Shown here piece after piece: positions 17,767 through 27,004 of a DNA stretch of 58,178 nt. Location of the stretch: the NCBI GenBank assembly GCA_017303505.1, contig JAFLCP010000033.1, forward strand, positions 1 to 58,178, written 5' to 3'. The position numbers and the translations under genes were made by a program. The first letter of the stretch is position 1. Every line of letters begins with the position of its first letter. The notes under the pieces are model-generated. The model worked only from the letters and a program-made list of their open reading frames with translations. It was not told the origin of the DNA and searched no databases. The DNA comes from Planctomycetota bacterium. GTDB taxonomy: Bacteria > Planctomycetota > Planctomycetia > Pirellulales > Pirellulaceae.

Positions 17767-20700
17767 TCAATGCAACGATTCTAAGTACGCCAGCAAGTCG
17801 GCCAACTGATCGAGCTTGAGATTGCCCACTAACCCTTCGGGCATCATCGATTTCTCTTGCTTCTTGCGTTCTTCAATATCCCCTTGAGCCAATTCATGCA
17901 TGATGCCTTGACTGTCTCGAATGACCACTTTGTCGGCGCTTTCGGTCACCACAAAGCCGGTCAGCACTTCACCATCGGAGGTTAGGAATTGCCAACTATC
18001 AAATCCCTGGGCAAGTTTGGCACTCGGCGACACAATCGATTCGATGAGTTCCTTACGCGAATATCGTTTGCCAATATCGACCAAATGTGGGCCTTTTGGG
18101 GCTTGTCCATCGGCAAATGTATGACATGCCACGCAAGCTTGTGATTGAAATAACATGCGTCCTTTTTCCGCTGCTCCCTGGGCTGTGGCCATCGCTTCAA
18201 TCACTTTCTCCAGCTTCATGTTACCTACCAAACTCTTATCATTGGGATCGATTTCGACAATCACAATCGGCTCTTGCTTCATAGGTTCTGCCGGTACAGA
18301 TCCCGTTGAATCTTTGGCGAAGGGCAAGCGATATTTTTCAGCACTCTTCACCAGAGCTTCGCGAGCCGTTGCTTCGCCTTGGTCCAACGATGCCTTAAGA
18401 AACTTTTCAATTCGCTCGGTCCCTTTCCAAGCTTGTCGATCGTAGTACGGCCCAGTGGTATCTGGTCGTGTCCCCCACCAATCGCCCCGAGTGTAATCAC
18501 CTTCGCGGTAATATAAGCGAGCCAATGTATCGAGCAGTTGCAACTTCAGTTCGTTATCCGCAGGACGATAAAGCCGCTGAATCACGGCAGCCACGACATC
18601 TTCCTGATGCATGTGACGCAAGGACAACAAAGCCATTCTTCGAGCGGATGTATCTAAGGCTTTGACAACGCTATCCGCAGAGCCTAATGCTGCTAAGGCT
18701 TGCACGATCAAATGCGGTAAGACGCGATCGGGTTGTGATTCAGAGTGCGACTTCACTTGCCAATCCAAACTGCAAGCAGGGAGCGATAGGAGAGTCGCCG
18801 AAATGGAGTCGCGTTCCTCTTTGCTCAGCAGATCGTTGGCGAGTGCACTACGCTGCAAAGAAATGACTGCCTGCGATACAACCGTGGGATCAGTATCAGA
18901 AAGCGACGCCACAGCAAACTCTACTGCCAGTTTATCGATTTCCCCCACACGATCGGTCAACATCCTCAGCACAATGCGACGGATCGCAGGATCTTTCTTA
19001 GCAAGATTCAAGAGTAACGGATTCGCATCTTTCCCGATGAGCTGCTTTAGAGTGCAAACCGCAGCCACACGATTCGCTAGAGCAACAGAATTATTTCCGG
19101 CTATATCCAACAAGCCGTTGGATAGCTCTACCGATTGATCGCGTCGCAGGATCTCGCGCGACACATGAAACGTGCCGGCCGCCCCACTGCCACTAAGTAG
19201 TTGCAGCAACTGCGATGGAGTTTGGGTAGTCAAAAAGGGGAAAGGTTTGGGTACAAATTCTTTAGGGGTAACCAACGCGACAAAGCCGACGTTTTTGTCG
19301 CTAAAACTAAAGCCACCGTTCAACCAACTAGAGACATACATGCGACCGCTGGTGTCCATATCGACATCCGTTGGGCGCGAGATCTTCAAAAACGATTGTT
19401 GATTCGGCTTGAACGTCGCTTGATCTTTCTGGAGCCGATGCATGTAAACTTCGCTTGTCCCCCAATCGCAAGTGTAGGCCGCGCTGTTGAAGTCTGCGGG
19501 CCAACGCGGTTCATAGACAAACATGCCACCGCAGCCGGAGCCTCCGCCGTAATCAGCCAGTGGTGGCATCGTTTCTTCAGGATAGTTGATGTACCGCGAT
19601 GGATAACCATATTCAGCACCTTGCAGAATATGGCTGACGCGCACGTTCCAACCGCCACCATCATTGGTGTTGTCCCGAGTAAACATATCCAAATGCGGAT
19701 CGATGCACACATCGAGGATATTACGCAGGCCCCACGCATAAATTTCCATATCGGTTCCGTCGGGACGAATACGAACGATACCGCCACCCCTTCGGCTCAA
19801 TACTTTTCCATCAGCCCCAACGGCCTTCGAAAAACCGAAGTCCCCAACTGCGATATAGATCCAACCATCGATGCCCATGCGGATACCGTTGGTAGTATGA
19901 TCCGCACCGCGTTGATTCACAGCGTCGGTACTAATACCTTCAATGAGAACTTTGGAGGAATCTGCTACACCGTCGAGATCTTCATCGCGGTAAAGCGTCA
20001 AGAAGGGTGGATGCAACACCCACAAGTTACCTTGGTCATACACCAATCCGCGCGGATGATCGACGTTAGCAAATGTCTTGATATCTTCGGCTTTACCATC
20101 GCCATCGCGGTCGACGCACTTGACGATTCGCCCGAAACCTTTTTCGCGGCCGAGAGAACCCTGTTCATCAATTCCTACAAACAACTCGCCGTTTGCACCT
20201 GTAGCTAGACAAACAGGATAATTGACTAAGGGTGGTTCAGCAAACAACTGCACATCAAAGCCTGAGGCAATTTGTACGTCGCCCAATTTGGCTGCAGGAC
20301 TATTTCCGTTGGCAATCCCTTCAGGAAGTTTCGGCAGCTCGCCGTCATATGCTTCCATTTCCCAAAGACTTCCCCAACCACCAGCACTTGAGCCAAGAAA
20401 AGTCACTTTGACTGCAGTCAGATCCATTGGCTCGATGGTATGACTGACAATTCGCTCAACTTTCTTGTTGCCTTTTTGTTCAATGATTGTTTTCCATTCT
20501 TTGCCACCAACTTGTCCTTCGATTCGGTAGCTATAAGCCGCTTCTTGTTCCCAGTGAATTCGCAGCGAAGAAACGCGGGTCGGTTTCGGAAGATCGATCT
20601 GCAGCCAAGCCCCAGATCCGCCACCATTGTTGCACCACCGGGTTCGAGCATCGCCATCGACCGCGCGATTCGCGAAATTTTGCTTCGAAGATTCTTCGCT

Positions 20701-21606
20701 GCTAGCCGTCGCCTTTTGGCCTAAGAGAATATTTCCTTCTCCGCAACATTTGCCAGAGCTTGGCTGCAGATTATCTTTCTCGCCGCGAGCGATCGCTTGA
20801 ATCTCGCTGGTGGTTTCCGAGGAAACTTCTGTCAGTTCAGGAAAATCATCGCCGTAGACGCTCCACAGAATCCCGCGTGAGAGCATGTCGAGATACTTTG
20901 GCTCGGCCATCGTTTCATTGTAATGGCCAATCGTTGTACCGAAGACGCGAGTGTTGTGATATTGGTTGGTCCAAACGCAGACCTGATCTTCTAGATTGTC
21001 ATTCCGTTTCGCTGTGCCCAGGACTGTAGTACCCGGAAATAGTTTGATGGTGTGATACAACTCGCCTTTAGGTACCGTCCAATCAGCGCCGAATCCTTTC
21101 ATGATCGGATGCGTTGAGTTTTTGTTTTCGACGGTATACGCATAATGCGGGCCGTGCCCAGGTGACTGCACACCACAGAACTCAAACCAATCATCGTTGC
21201 CAACACGGTAACAGTGCATGGCACAATGAATCAGAACCGCTGGCACACCTTTGCGATGGGGCTCAAGGATACGTGCTAACCAGCTTGGATCTTTGGCATC
21301 AGAAAAACATTCGTTGTGTACGATCACATCAAAGCCATCTGCCCAATTAGGATCGTTGTACAACGGGATTTCTGAATTCGTCGCTGTACCACCTTGATGG
21401 ACAACCACCCATTCCACATTAGCTCGGGCTGAGACACCTTTCGTGATAATTTGCTTTTGCCGAGGGTAATCGTGGCAGCAACCTCCCGTCACCAAGAGAG
21501 CGCGAATTGGTTGACCTTCTTTTTTTGAAACCGTTGGCGTTTGAGCCGGCAACAACGTGCTCAATAGGGTAAATACACCGGTCAACAAGAGGGTTGCTGA
21601 TCGCAT
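17767..21606 (-). CDS. ThuA / discoidin-like / PVC-type dehydrogenase / cytochrome c fusion
   Basis: A 1,279-residue exported multidomain protein. Order: signal peptide (~1-22); ThuA-like domain (~30-255, with ALLVTGGCCHDY and GHGPHYAYTVEN); an F5/8 type C (discoidin-like) carbohydrate-binding domain (~290-420, AVDGDARTRW); a PVC-type membrane-bound dehydrogenase beta-propeller (~440-800, with GDGKAEDIKTFA and DHPRGLVYDQGNLWVLHPP); HEAT-like helices (~830-1100); and a C-terminal cytochrome c with CVACH near 1160 and a probable axial Met in SMMPEGL. The arrangement suggests periplasmic sugar or polyol oxidation with electrons leaving through the heme; the substrate is not known. It is the last gene of a minus-strand planctomycete enzyme block. 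Confidence 0.93.
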   Translation of the reverse strand: MRSATLLLTGVFTLLSTLLPAQTPTVSKKEGQPIRALLVTGGCCHDYPRQKQIITKGVSARANVEWVVVHQGGTATNSEIPLYNDPNWADGFDVIVHNECFSDAKDPSWLARILEPHRKGVPAVLIHCAMHCYRVGNDDWFEFCGVQSPGHGPHYAYTVENKNSTHPIMKGFGADWTVPKGELYHTIKLFPGTTVLGTAKRNDNLEDQVCVWTNQYHNTRVFGTTIGHYNETMAEPKYLDMLSRGILWSVYGDDFPELTEVSSETTSEIQAIARGEKDNLQPSSGKCCGEGNILLGQKATASSEESSKQNFANRAVDGDARTRWCNNGGGSGAWLQIDLPKPTRVSSLRIHWEQEAAYSYRIEGQVGGKEWKTIIEQKGNKKVERIVSHTIEPMDLTAVKVTFLGSSAGGWGSLWEMEAYDGELPKLPEGIANGNSPAAKLGDVQIASGFDVQLFAEPPLVNYPVCLATGANGELFVGIDEQGSLGREKGFGRIVKCVDRDGDGKAEDIKTFANVDHPRGLVYDQGNLWVLHPPFLTLYRDEDLDGVADSSKVLIEGISTDAVNQRGADHTTNGIRMGIDGWIYIAVGDFGFSKAVGADGKVLSRRGGGIVRIRPDGTDMEIYAWGLRNILDVCIDPHLDMFTRDNTNDGGGWNVRVSHILQGAEYGYPSRYINYPEETMPPLADYGGGSGCGGMFVYEPRWPADFNSAAYTCDWGTSEVYMHRLQKDQATFKPNQQSFLKISRPTDVDMDTSGRMYVSSWLNGGFSFSDKNVGFVALVTPKEFVPKPFPFLTTQTPSQLLQLLSGSGAAGTFHVSREILRRDQSVELSNGLLDIAGNNSVALANRVAAVCTLKQLIGKDANPLLLNLAKKDPAIRRIVLRMLTDRVGEIDKLAVEFAVASLSDTDPTVVSQAVISLQRSALANDLLSKEERDSISATLLSLPACSLDWQVKSHSESQPDRVLPHLIVQALAALGSADSVVKALDTSARRMALLSLRHMHQEDVVAAVIQRLYRPADNELKLQLLDTLARLYYREGDYTRGDWWGTRPDTTGPYYDRQAWKGTERIEKFLKASLDQGEATAREALVKSAEKYRLPFAKDSTGSVPAEPMKQEPIVIVEIDPNDKSLVGNMKLEKVIEAMATAQGAAEKGRMLFQSQACVACHTFADGQAPKGPHLVDIGKRYSRKELIESIVSPSAKLAQGFDSWQFLTSDGEVLTGFVVTESADKVVIRDSQGIMHELAQGDIEERKKQEKSMMPEGLVGNLKLDQLADLLAYLESLH

Positions 21607-21705
21607 GGTGGGGGCTTTCTATAGCGGGTCGAAATAGGCTGGACATTCCACGATAATTGACCAACGAGATCGTCTCAATCGGTCGAGGGAGTCATCGCGG
21701 CGAAT

Positions 21706-22050
21706 TCAGAGTTTTAGTGGCAACGCAGCTTCTTCTCCGTTCCACTCGGGCACATTCCAGTCGGGCACATTCCGCTCGGGAATAGTGGAAACGGGCTGAC
21801 TTGAGGTGGGGAGTGCTACGGTGGGGCGAGCGGTGGGTTCAAGAAATCCGCTCCAATTTAGGTCAAATTTTGTAGCCGAATCCACTGCGGAGGAAACGCC
21901 CCCCTTATTCGCTTCAGCAGAGTTGGAAGGGGAGGAAACCGGACATGTTCCCGACGAATCAACGCACATCGAACAACGTTTATTCGAAGGACGCGCCATA
22001 AAAAGAGCAAACGCAAGTATCAACCACCAACGAAAATCTTTCACAAGCAA
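21706..22050 (-). CDS. Possible small exported protein, hypothetical
   Basis: A 114-residue frame with a hydrophobic N-terminus (WWLILAFALFMA) that could be a signal anchor, then a Cys/Ser-rich stretch and a Pro/Ser/Thr-rich body. The C-terminal part contains three 5-residue units (PERNV, PDWNV, PEWNG) encoded by a 15 bp tandem repeat at 21740-21784. I recognise no family. A competing plus-strand frame exists over the same bases, so coding status is uncertain; the hydrophobic start and same-strand location between two real genes slightly favour it. Confidence 0.4.
   Translation of the reverse strand: MLVKDFRWWLILAFALFMARPSNKRCSMCVDSSGTCPVSSPSNSAEANKGGVSSAVDSATKFDLNWSGFLEPTARPTVALPTSSQPVSTIPERNVPDWNVPEWNGEEAALPLKL
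21740..21784. repeat. 15 bp tandem repeat, three units
   Basis: Three 15-base units of the form TTCCNNTCGGGNANA lie head to tail (21740-21754, 21755-21769, 21770-21784). The units differ mainly at positions 5-6 and the last unit diverges at its end. If the hypothetical minus-strand gene is real, they encode a 5-residue repeat in frame. Confidence 0.75.
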
Positions 22051-22104
22051 CTCGCTGCATCTCTGAGAGGAACAACACCTTAATCTCGGAAATAGATCAC
22101 CGGC

Positions 22105-23604
22105 TTAACTCATTATAGCTTCGATGGGATGCCCATGCACATCCGTCAGTCGTCGATCAATTCCGTTGTGGCGCCAGGTCAGTTTCGTATGCTCGACGCC
22201 CATGAGTTTCAACAAAGTTGCGTGCACATCGTATACTTTCGTCGGCTTGCTGCGATCCAACGGCTTATAACCCCACTCATCGCTCTCGCCGAATGTAACG
22301 CCTGGTTTTATTCCCGCACCGCAGAGCCAATTGGTGAAGACATAAGGATTATGGTCACGACCAACGCCACCTTGTGAGGAAGGCATGCGTCCGAACTCGG
22401 TTGTCCACAGAATCAACGTATCCTCGAGCAAGCCACGTTGCTGCAAATCTTGAATCAGCGCCGTGGCGCCAACGGCCATACCCATCGCTAATGGACCATG
22501 GTCGCGTTTAATGTCTTCATGTGAATCCCAATTTCTGCGAGGAAAACCGTTGTCGTTACCGCTCCAGATTTGTACGAAGCGGACCCCGCGTTCAAGCAGT
22601 CGTCGAGCAACCAAACATTTCGTTCCAAAATGATGAGCCTCTTCGGGCGCGTTGATTTCAGCAGGCCATTGTTTACCCGCTGGCTGAATACCATACATAT
22701 CGAGGATGTACTGAGGCTCTTGACTCAAATCGAGTGCTTCAGGCGCCGCTACCTGCATGCGTCCAGCCAATTCGTAACTGCGAATGCGAGCCTCTAAGCG
22801 TGGGTCATCAACGCGTTGGCTGGCATGTTGTCGGTTGAGGAATGCGAGAGTTGCTCTGGCATTTTCTTCGCCGCTATCCGTCACAAAATCGGCGCTTGGA
22901 TGCGGATTTAAGTCGGTAATCGGCGACGACTTTCCTGGAAATATCACCGTACCGCTGTGTTGCGTTGGCAAAAAGGATGCGTCCCAATTCTTGACACCAT
23001 TGGATGCGAAGCCTCGATGATCGGGCAACACTACAAATGTTGGGAGGTTCTCATTCATCGAGCCCAACGCGTAACTGATCCAACAACCAGCTCCTGGAAA
23101 ACCGGGAGTTTGAAACCCCGTCGCTTGTAATAGAGTAGCTGCTGAGTGGACGCCACTGGTCGTCACCATGTTATGAATGAATGCCAGTTGGTCGACCACT
23201 TTCCCCAGCGGAGCGACAGTATCACTGAGCATCTTGCCGGAATTACCGTATGGTTTGAAATCCCAAACCGGTTTCAACCATGGCCCAAGTCCATCCTGAA
23301 AAGCCTCGACAGGTTCCCCGAAATTGCTCGGCTTTCCATGGTGTTTTATCAATTGCGGCTTGTAATCAAACAGATCGATATGGCTAGCGGCCCCCGCCAT
23401 AAACAATTGAATGACGCGTTTTACTTTACGAGGATAAACGATCGAAGGATGTGCAGGAGCAGTCTCTTGTTCGCCAGCCTGAATCTTATCATTAGCTAAC
23501 ATGTTAGCCAGAACGACTCCACCAAATCCGTTCCCCATGCGTGTTAACCAATGCCTGCGATCTAGCATTTCGTATGACTCGCCGAGTGATCTTTGTTTAT
23601 GCAT
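22105..23604 (-). CDS. DUF1501 family protein
   Basis: A protein of about 499 residues from the DUF1501 family, which has an alkaline-phosphatase/sulfatase-like fold and is strongly expanded in planctomycetes; its activity is not established. Signature segments are HGKPSNFG near the N-terminus, FQTPGFPGAGCW, and near the end WTTEFGRMPSSQGGVGRDHNP. The N-terminal MLDRRHWLTRMGNGFGG resembles a Tat-like export start. The frame opens at a TTG (23619), but the ATG at 23604 has a GAGG site nine bases upstream. That site overlaps the stop codon of the DUF1549/DUF1553 gene, so the pair is translationally coupled, as is usual for these two families. Confidence 0.93.
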   Translation of the reverse strand: MHKQRSLGESYEMLDRRHWLTRMGNGFGGVVLANMLANDKIQAGEQETAPAHPSIVYPRKVKRVIQLFMAGAASHIDLFDYKPQLIKHHGKPSNFGEPVEAFQDGLGPWLKPVWDFKPYGNSGKMLSDTVAPLGKVVDQLAFIHNMVTTSGVHSAATLLQATGFQTPGFPGAGCWISYALGSMNENLPTFVVLPDHRGFASNGVKNWDASFLPTQHSGTVIFPGKSSPITDLNPHPSADFVTDSGEENARATLAFLNRQHASQRVDDPRLEARIRSYELAGRMQVAAPEALDLSQEPQYILDMYGIQPAGKQWPAEINAPEEAHHFGTKCLVARRLLERGVRFVQIWSGNDNGFPRRNWDSHEDIKRDHGPLAMGMAVGATALIQDLQQRGLLEDTLILWTTEFGRMPSSQGGVGRDHNPYVFTNWLCGAGIKPGVTFGESDEWGYKPLDRSKPTKVYDVHATLLKLMGVEHTKLTWRHNGIDRRLTDVHGHPIEAIMS

Positions 23605-23613
23605 TGCGAACGA

Positions 23614-23617
23614 CCTC
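23614..23617 (-). promoter_or_regulatory. Ribosome binding site of the DUF1501 gene
   Basis: On the minus strand the bases read GAGG, nine bases before the ATG at 23604. The site overlaps the TGA stop of the upstream gene (23616-23618). It decides the start in favour of 23604 over the TTG at 23619. Confidence 0.6.
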
Positions 23618-26600
23618 AATCGACGAAAGAAAACTCATTCAGGTTCAACAATAATCGGCAAGCATTTTCCCAACCATGCTTATGAGCGAACTCAATAACC
23701 GCTGCCGCTTCCTCTGCATTGGGGCGTCGCGATATGGATAATTCAAAGGCTCGTTCAACTTTGGCCTGATCATCACCGTTGGGAAATTCATACGCTAAAC
23801 GGGCCGCAAAGCGTTTCGCTTGTTCCAACATGAAGCCATTATTGAGCATCGTGAGAGCTTGCGTGGCCGAGACCGTCTCGTTTCGGCGATCTACGCGGAT
23901 CGAAGGATCAGCACAATCAAGTAAGGTCATGAAGGGTTGCAATTGCGAGCGAACAATAAAGCGATAGACACTTCGTCGAAAAGTCGTAACATCTGCAGGA
24001 TTGGCCAGATCATATTCATAATGAGGTGAATGCTCGGGATGCTCGACAACAAAGTCTTGGTATCCTGCTCCCCCCATGCGTAAGTCGAGAGTGCCACTTG
24101 TAGCAAGCACAGCATCGCGCACCGCTTCAGCTTCCAATTTGCGGCGACTTTGTTGCCACAGAAAAACGTTCTGAGCATCGATCGCCATGGCCGCCGGATT
24201 GTGATGTATCGAACTTTGCTCATACGTTGTTGTTAGCACGATTTGACGATGCAACTTCTTGAGCGATTGTGAATCTCGCAATTCCAAGGCTAAAAAGTCA
24301 AGCAACTCTGGATGACTAGGAAGGCCTCCCATTCGTCCAAAGTCATTCGGCGTATCTACCAGACCGCGCCCAAAATGATATTGCCATATTCGATTCGCCA
24401 TCGAACGCCACGTCAAAGGATGATCTGGGTGTATCAACCATTGAGCTAACGCGGCACGTCGATCTGCTTCGCTATGCTGCTCGGACAATTTGAAGAAGTC
24501 AGGCAAGCCGAACTGTCCTGCTAGAGCATTGGGACTCACTTCTTTTCCGGGTTGCGTTACATTTCCGCGAGCGAGCAAATAAATCGGGCGTGGTTTTCCT
24601 CCATCAGGTCCAGTGCCACGAAAAGCACCGGAACCAACGTGAACCGTCCCTGCAAATACACGTTGCGGAGGAGGCAACTCGGCCAATTGGGAACGAAGCG
24701 TTTTCTCTCGAGCTTCAAGTGCCTGCCCATGTTCTTTGAGCGTTATCGGAATGGACTTGGCCATCAATTCCAATTTTTCATGCAGCAACTTCGAAAGGTC
24801 GGTCGCCATGGGACCAGTTGGCGTTTTTCCATCAACCAGATTCTTGGTGCCCCAACGCGGGCCTGCCTCAATCGAATCCAAAGCGGTCACTGTTTTATTG
24901 AGAGCGACGTTCTCATTTTCCGTGTTGAAAACTTCAAGCTCAGCCAGCGCTAATATGAAATCCTTGGAGCGTTCCACGAGCGATTCCGCTTCGACGCGCA
25001 CATAACGCACCGTTTTTTGTTCCAGCGATAATTGTGAACAATCGATGTCGACGGGACACCAACCAGGATTGGCAAAATCTTCAAGGCTATAATCCGCTAG
25101 TGAAATGGATGTTTCGAAGTTGGGGTCATTCGAACCGCGAACCTTCCAGCGTAAAGGAAAGCCGAAGCCAGCGCCGATGGAATTGAAATCGTCGTAACAG
25201 GGATGTAATCGCAGCGACTTCAGTGGAACAGTAACTCCAAGATCCACTTGCACCCATTTGAGATTCTTGGCTTGATTGGCGATCTGACTGTGATAACCAT
25301 ATTCGACAGGCAACTGTTCCCGAAGCTTAGCCGTCGTTTCCGAGATTCGTTTTTCCAACGGTTCAAGTTTCTCACCAGTCGCTTTCTGTATCTCAGCCCG
25401 ATGCGCTGTGAGTTCGGCTTGAACAGAGGCTAGTGCCTGTTGGAACTCTTGCACTTTTTTCTCAACGTTTGGATCCGCATAGTAGGTGCGATCGGCGCGA
25501 TCCAAGGCGGCAAACACGGCTTGTAATGCGTAATAGTCCGTTTGAGTGAAGGGATCAAATTTGTGATTATGGCACTGAGCGCATTGTATGGTGATGCTAC
25601 TGAACGTCCCGATGGCAGTTGCGACCATGTTGTCGCGATCTAGATGTCTGGCAATTTTTCCATCGGTTTTAGTTTCCGGTACTTCGGCATGACCGATGAA
25701 ATCCCACGGGCCAGCGGAAATAAATCCTAACGCCTCGATGTTATCGGCAGTTCGTAAACCCAAGGCTTCATCATTGGGGAGCGTATCACCGGCAATCTGC
25801 TGCTGAATGAACTGTGTATACGGGCGGTCTTCGTTCCACGCACGAATGACATAGTCACGATAGGGCCAAGCATTCGGCCGCGGTTTGTCTTTGTCATAAC
25901 CATGTGTGTCGCCATAGTGCACAACATCCAGCCAGTGCCGTGCCCAACGTTCACCGTAACGTGGATTCGCTAATAGACGATCAACCACCTTCCCTTTGGC
26001 ATTAGGATCATCGTCGGCCAAAAATGCGGCGACATCTTCGGGCGAGGGTGGCAACCCAATCAGGTCGAAGTAAATCCGACGCAACCAAATTGGCTTTTCT
26101 GCAGCGGGTGAAAAAGTTAGGTCATGCTCAATGAGTTTGGCTGCGATCCATGAGTCCACTGGCGACTGCACCTTCGCAGCGACTTGTGGCAGCAAAGGTG
26201 CCGCATGTTTTTGCATCGGCTTCCATGCCCAATGATCCAAACGATCCTCCCAACCTTTAGGCGTGTGAGCCGGGTCATCTTTGCCGGAAGCGCCACCTTG
26301 AATCCAGCTTTTCAACAAATCGAGTTCACTGGTTGAAAGTGCGGCTCCTTCAGGAGGCATTCGTTCATCCGGATTAATGGATGAAACACGTTGCCACAAC
26401 AGGCTCGTCGAAGCATCGTGAGGCTTGACTGCTGCTCCAGAGTCCCCGCCGACCATCATGGATGCGATGCTATCTAATTTAAGCCCTCCCCCTTGTTCTT
26501 CGCTGCCATGACACTGCGTGCAATGCTGGTCTAGCAGTGGGCGGATTTTTTCTGCGTAGATATCGGCGGATGAATTGGGGGCAGCGGCAACTGGGGTATC

Positions 26601-26690
26601 AGCTTGATAGAAGCCGTTTGTGGGCGTTGCCGCGAGTGCTAGCATCAAGACAACAGCGAGATACCGAAATTGAATTGCGATCATAGTCAT
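23616..26690 (-). CDS. DUF1549/DUF1553 planctomycete cytochrome C protein
   Basis: A protein of about 1,024 residues. A signal peptide (ALAATPTNGFYQ end) is followed by a PSCyt1 cytochrome domain with CTQCHG, then DUF1549 (PSCyt2, ~180-390, with DLIGLPPSPEDVAAFL, YGERWARHW and a second heme motif CAQCHNHKFDP). A central coiled-coil and discoidin-like insert follows (~420-640), then DUF1553 (PSD1, ~720-1020, with MANRIWQYHFGRGLV and ALTMLNNGFM). Such proteins are presumed exported redox enzymes that act with their DUF1501 partner; the substrate is unknown. The frame opens at a TTG (26720); I prefer the ATG at 26690 just before the signal peptide, though an ATG two codons later also works. Confidence 0.93.
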   Translation of the reverse strand: MTMIAIQFRYLAVVLMLALAATPTNGFYQADTPVAAAPNSSADIYAEKIRPLLDQHCTQCHGSEEQGGGLKLDSIASMMVGGDSGAAVKPHDASTSLLWQRVSSINPDERMPPEGAALSTSELDLLKSWIQGGASGKDDPAHTPKGWEDRLDHWAWKPMQKHAAPLLPQVAAKVQSPVDSWIAAKLIEHDLTFSPAAEKPIWLRRIYFDLIGLPPSPEDVAAFLADDDPNAKGKVVDRLLANPRYGERWARHWLDVVHYGDTHGYDKDKPRPNAWPYRDYVIRAWNEDRPYTQFIQQQIAGDTLPNDEALGLRTADNIEALGFISAGPWDFIGHAEVPETKTDGKIARHLDRDNMVATAIGTFSSITIQCAQCHNHKFDPFTQTDYYALQAVFAALDRADRTYYADPNVEKKVQEFQQALASVQAELTAHRAEIQKATGEKLEPLEKRISETTAKLREQLPVEYGYHSQIANQAKNLKWVQVDLGVTVPLKSLRLHPCYDDFNSIGAGFGFPLRWKVRGSNDPNFETSISLADYSLEDFANPGWCPVDIDCSQLSLEQKTVRYVRVEAESLVERSKDFILALAELEVFNTENENVALNKTVTALDSIEAGPRWGTKNLVDGKTPTGPMATDLSKLLHEKLELMAKSIPITLKEHGQALEAREKTLRSQLAELPPPQRVFAGTVHVGSGAFRGTGPDGGKPRPIYLLARGNVTQPGKEVSPNALAGQFGLPDFFKLSEQHSEADRRAALAQWLIHPDHPLTWRSMANRIWQYHFGRGLVDTPNDFGRMGGLPSHPELLDFLALELRDSQSLKKLHRQIVLTTTYEQSSIHHNPAAMAIDAQNVFLWQQSRRKLEAEAVRDAVLATSGTLDLRMGGAGYQDFVVEHPEHSPHYEYDLANPADVTTFRRSVYRFIVRSQLQPFMTLLDCADPSIRVDRRNETVSATQALTMLNNGFMLEQAKRFAARLAYEFPNGDDQAKVERAFELSISRRPNAEEAAAVIEFAHKHGWENACRLLLNLNEFSFVD

Positions 26691-26862
26691 TAGGTAGGTA
26701 CATGACCTTAAGCATGTCAATTCGCTGCGGCAAACGATGCTAGCAACAAATTCTGCGAGCTCGATGTGGGCACAACGACAGGAGTGATTTAGGTAAAATG
26801 CAGAAAACAGGTCTATGAGGGAGATCAGGTGGGTGAAAGAGGAGGTTGATCAGGCGTCTGCA

Positions 26863-26898
26863 ACCCTCCCTATTATATAGTGTGAACGGTGGGAGGGT
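26863..26898. other. 8 bp inverted repeat in the divergent promoter region
   Basis: ACCCTCCC (26863-26870) and GGGAGGGT (26891-26898) are perfect reverse complements separated by 20 bases. The loop contains an A/T-rich stretch that reads TATAAT on the minus strand, the side of the DUF1549 gene. It lies between the divergent DUF1549 and FlgI-like genes and may be an operator or part of a promoter. I could not pair it with a convincing -35 at normal spacing. Confidence 0.5.
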
Positions 26899-26992
26899 GC
26901 GTCGTCAAGCAACGAATCGATCTTGACCCTATTCGCTCAGAATTCTAGAAGTCAGTCCAAGTATTTTCACCGAGCACTTCTAGGTCCAGGTC

Positions 26993-26997
26993 AAGGA
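26993..26997 (+). promoter_or_regulatory. Ribosome binding site of the FlgI-like gene
   Basis: AAGGA stands seven bases before the ATG at 27005. It decides the start in favour of this ATG over the TTG immediately upstream at 27002. Confidence 0.65.
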
Positions 26998-27004
26998 TGT
27001 CTTG

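Noticed and set aside
19201-20208. Long (335-residue) plus-strand open frame
   Set aside because: It is antisense to the PVC-type dehydrogenase fusion, whose domain motifs are unmistakable; the plus-strand frame shows none.
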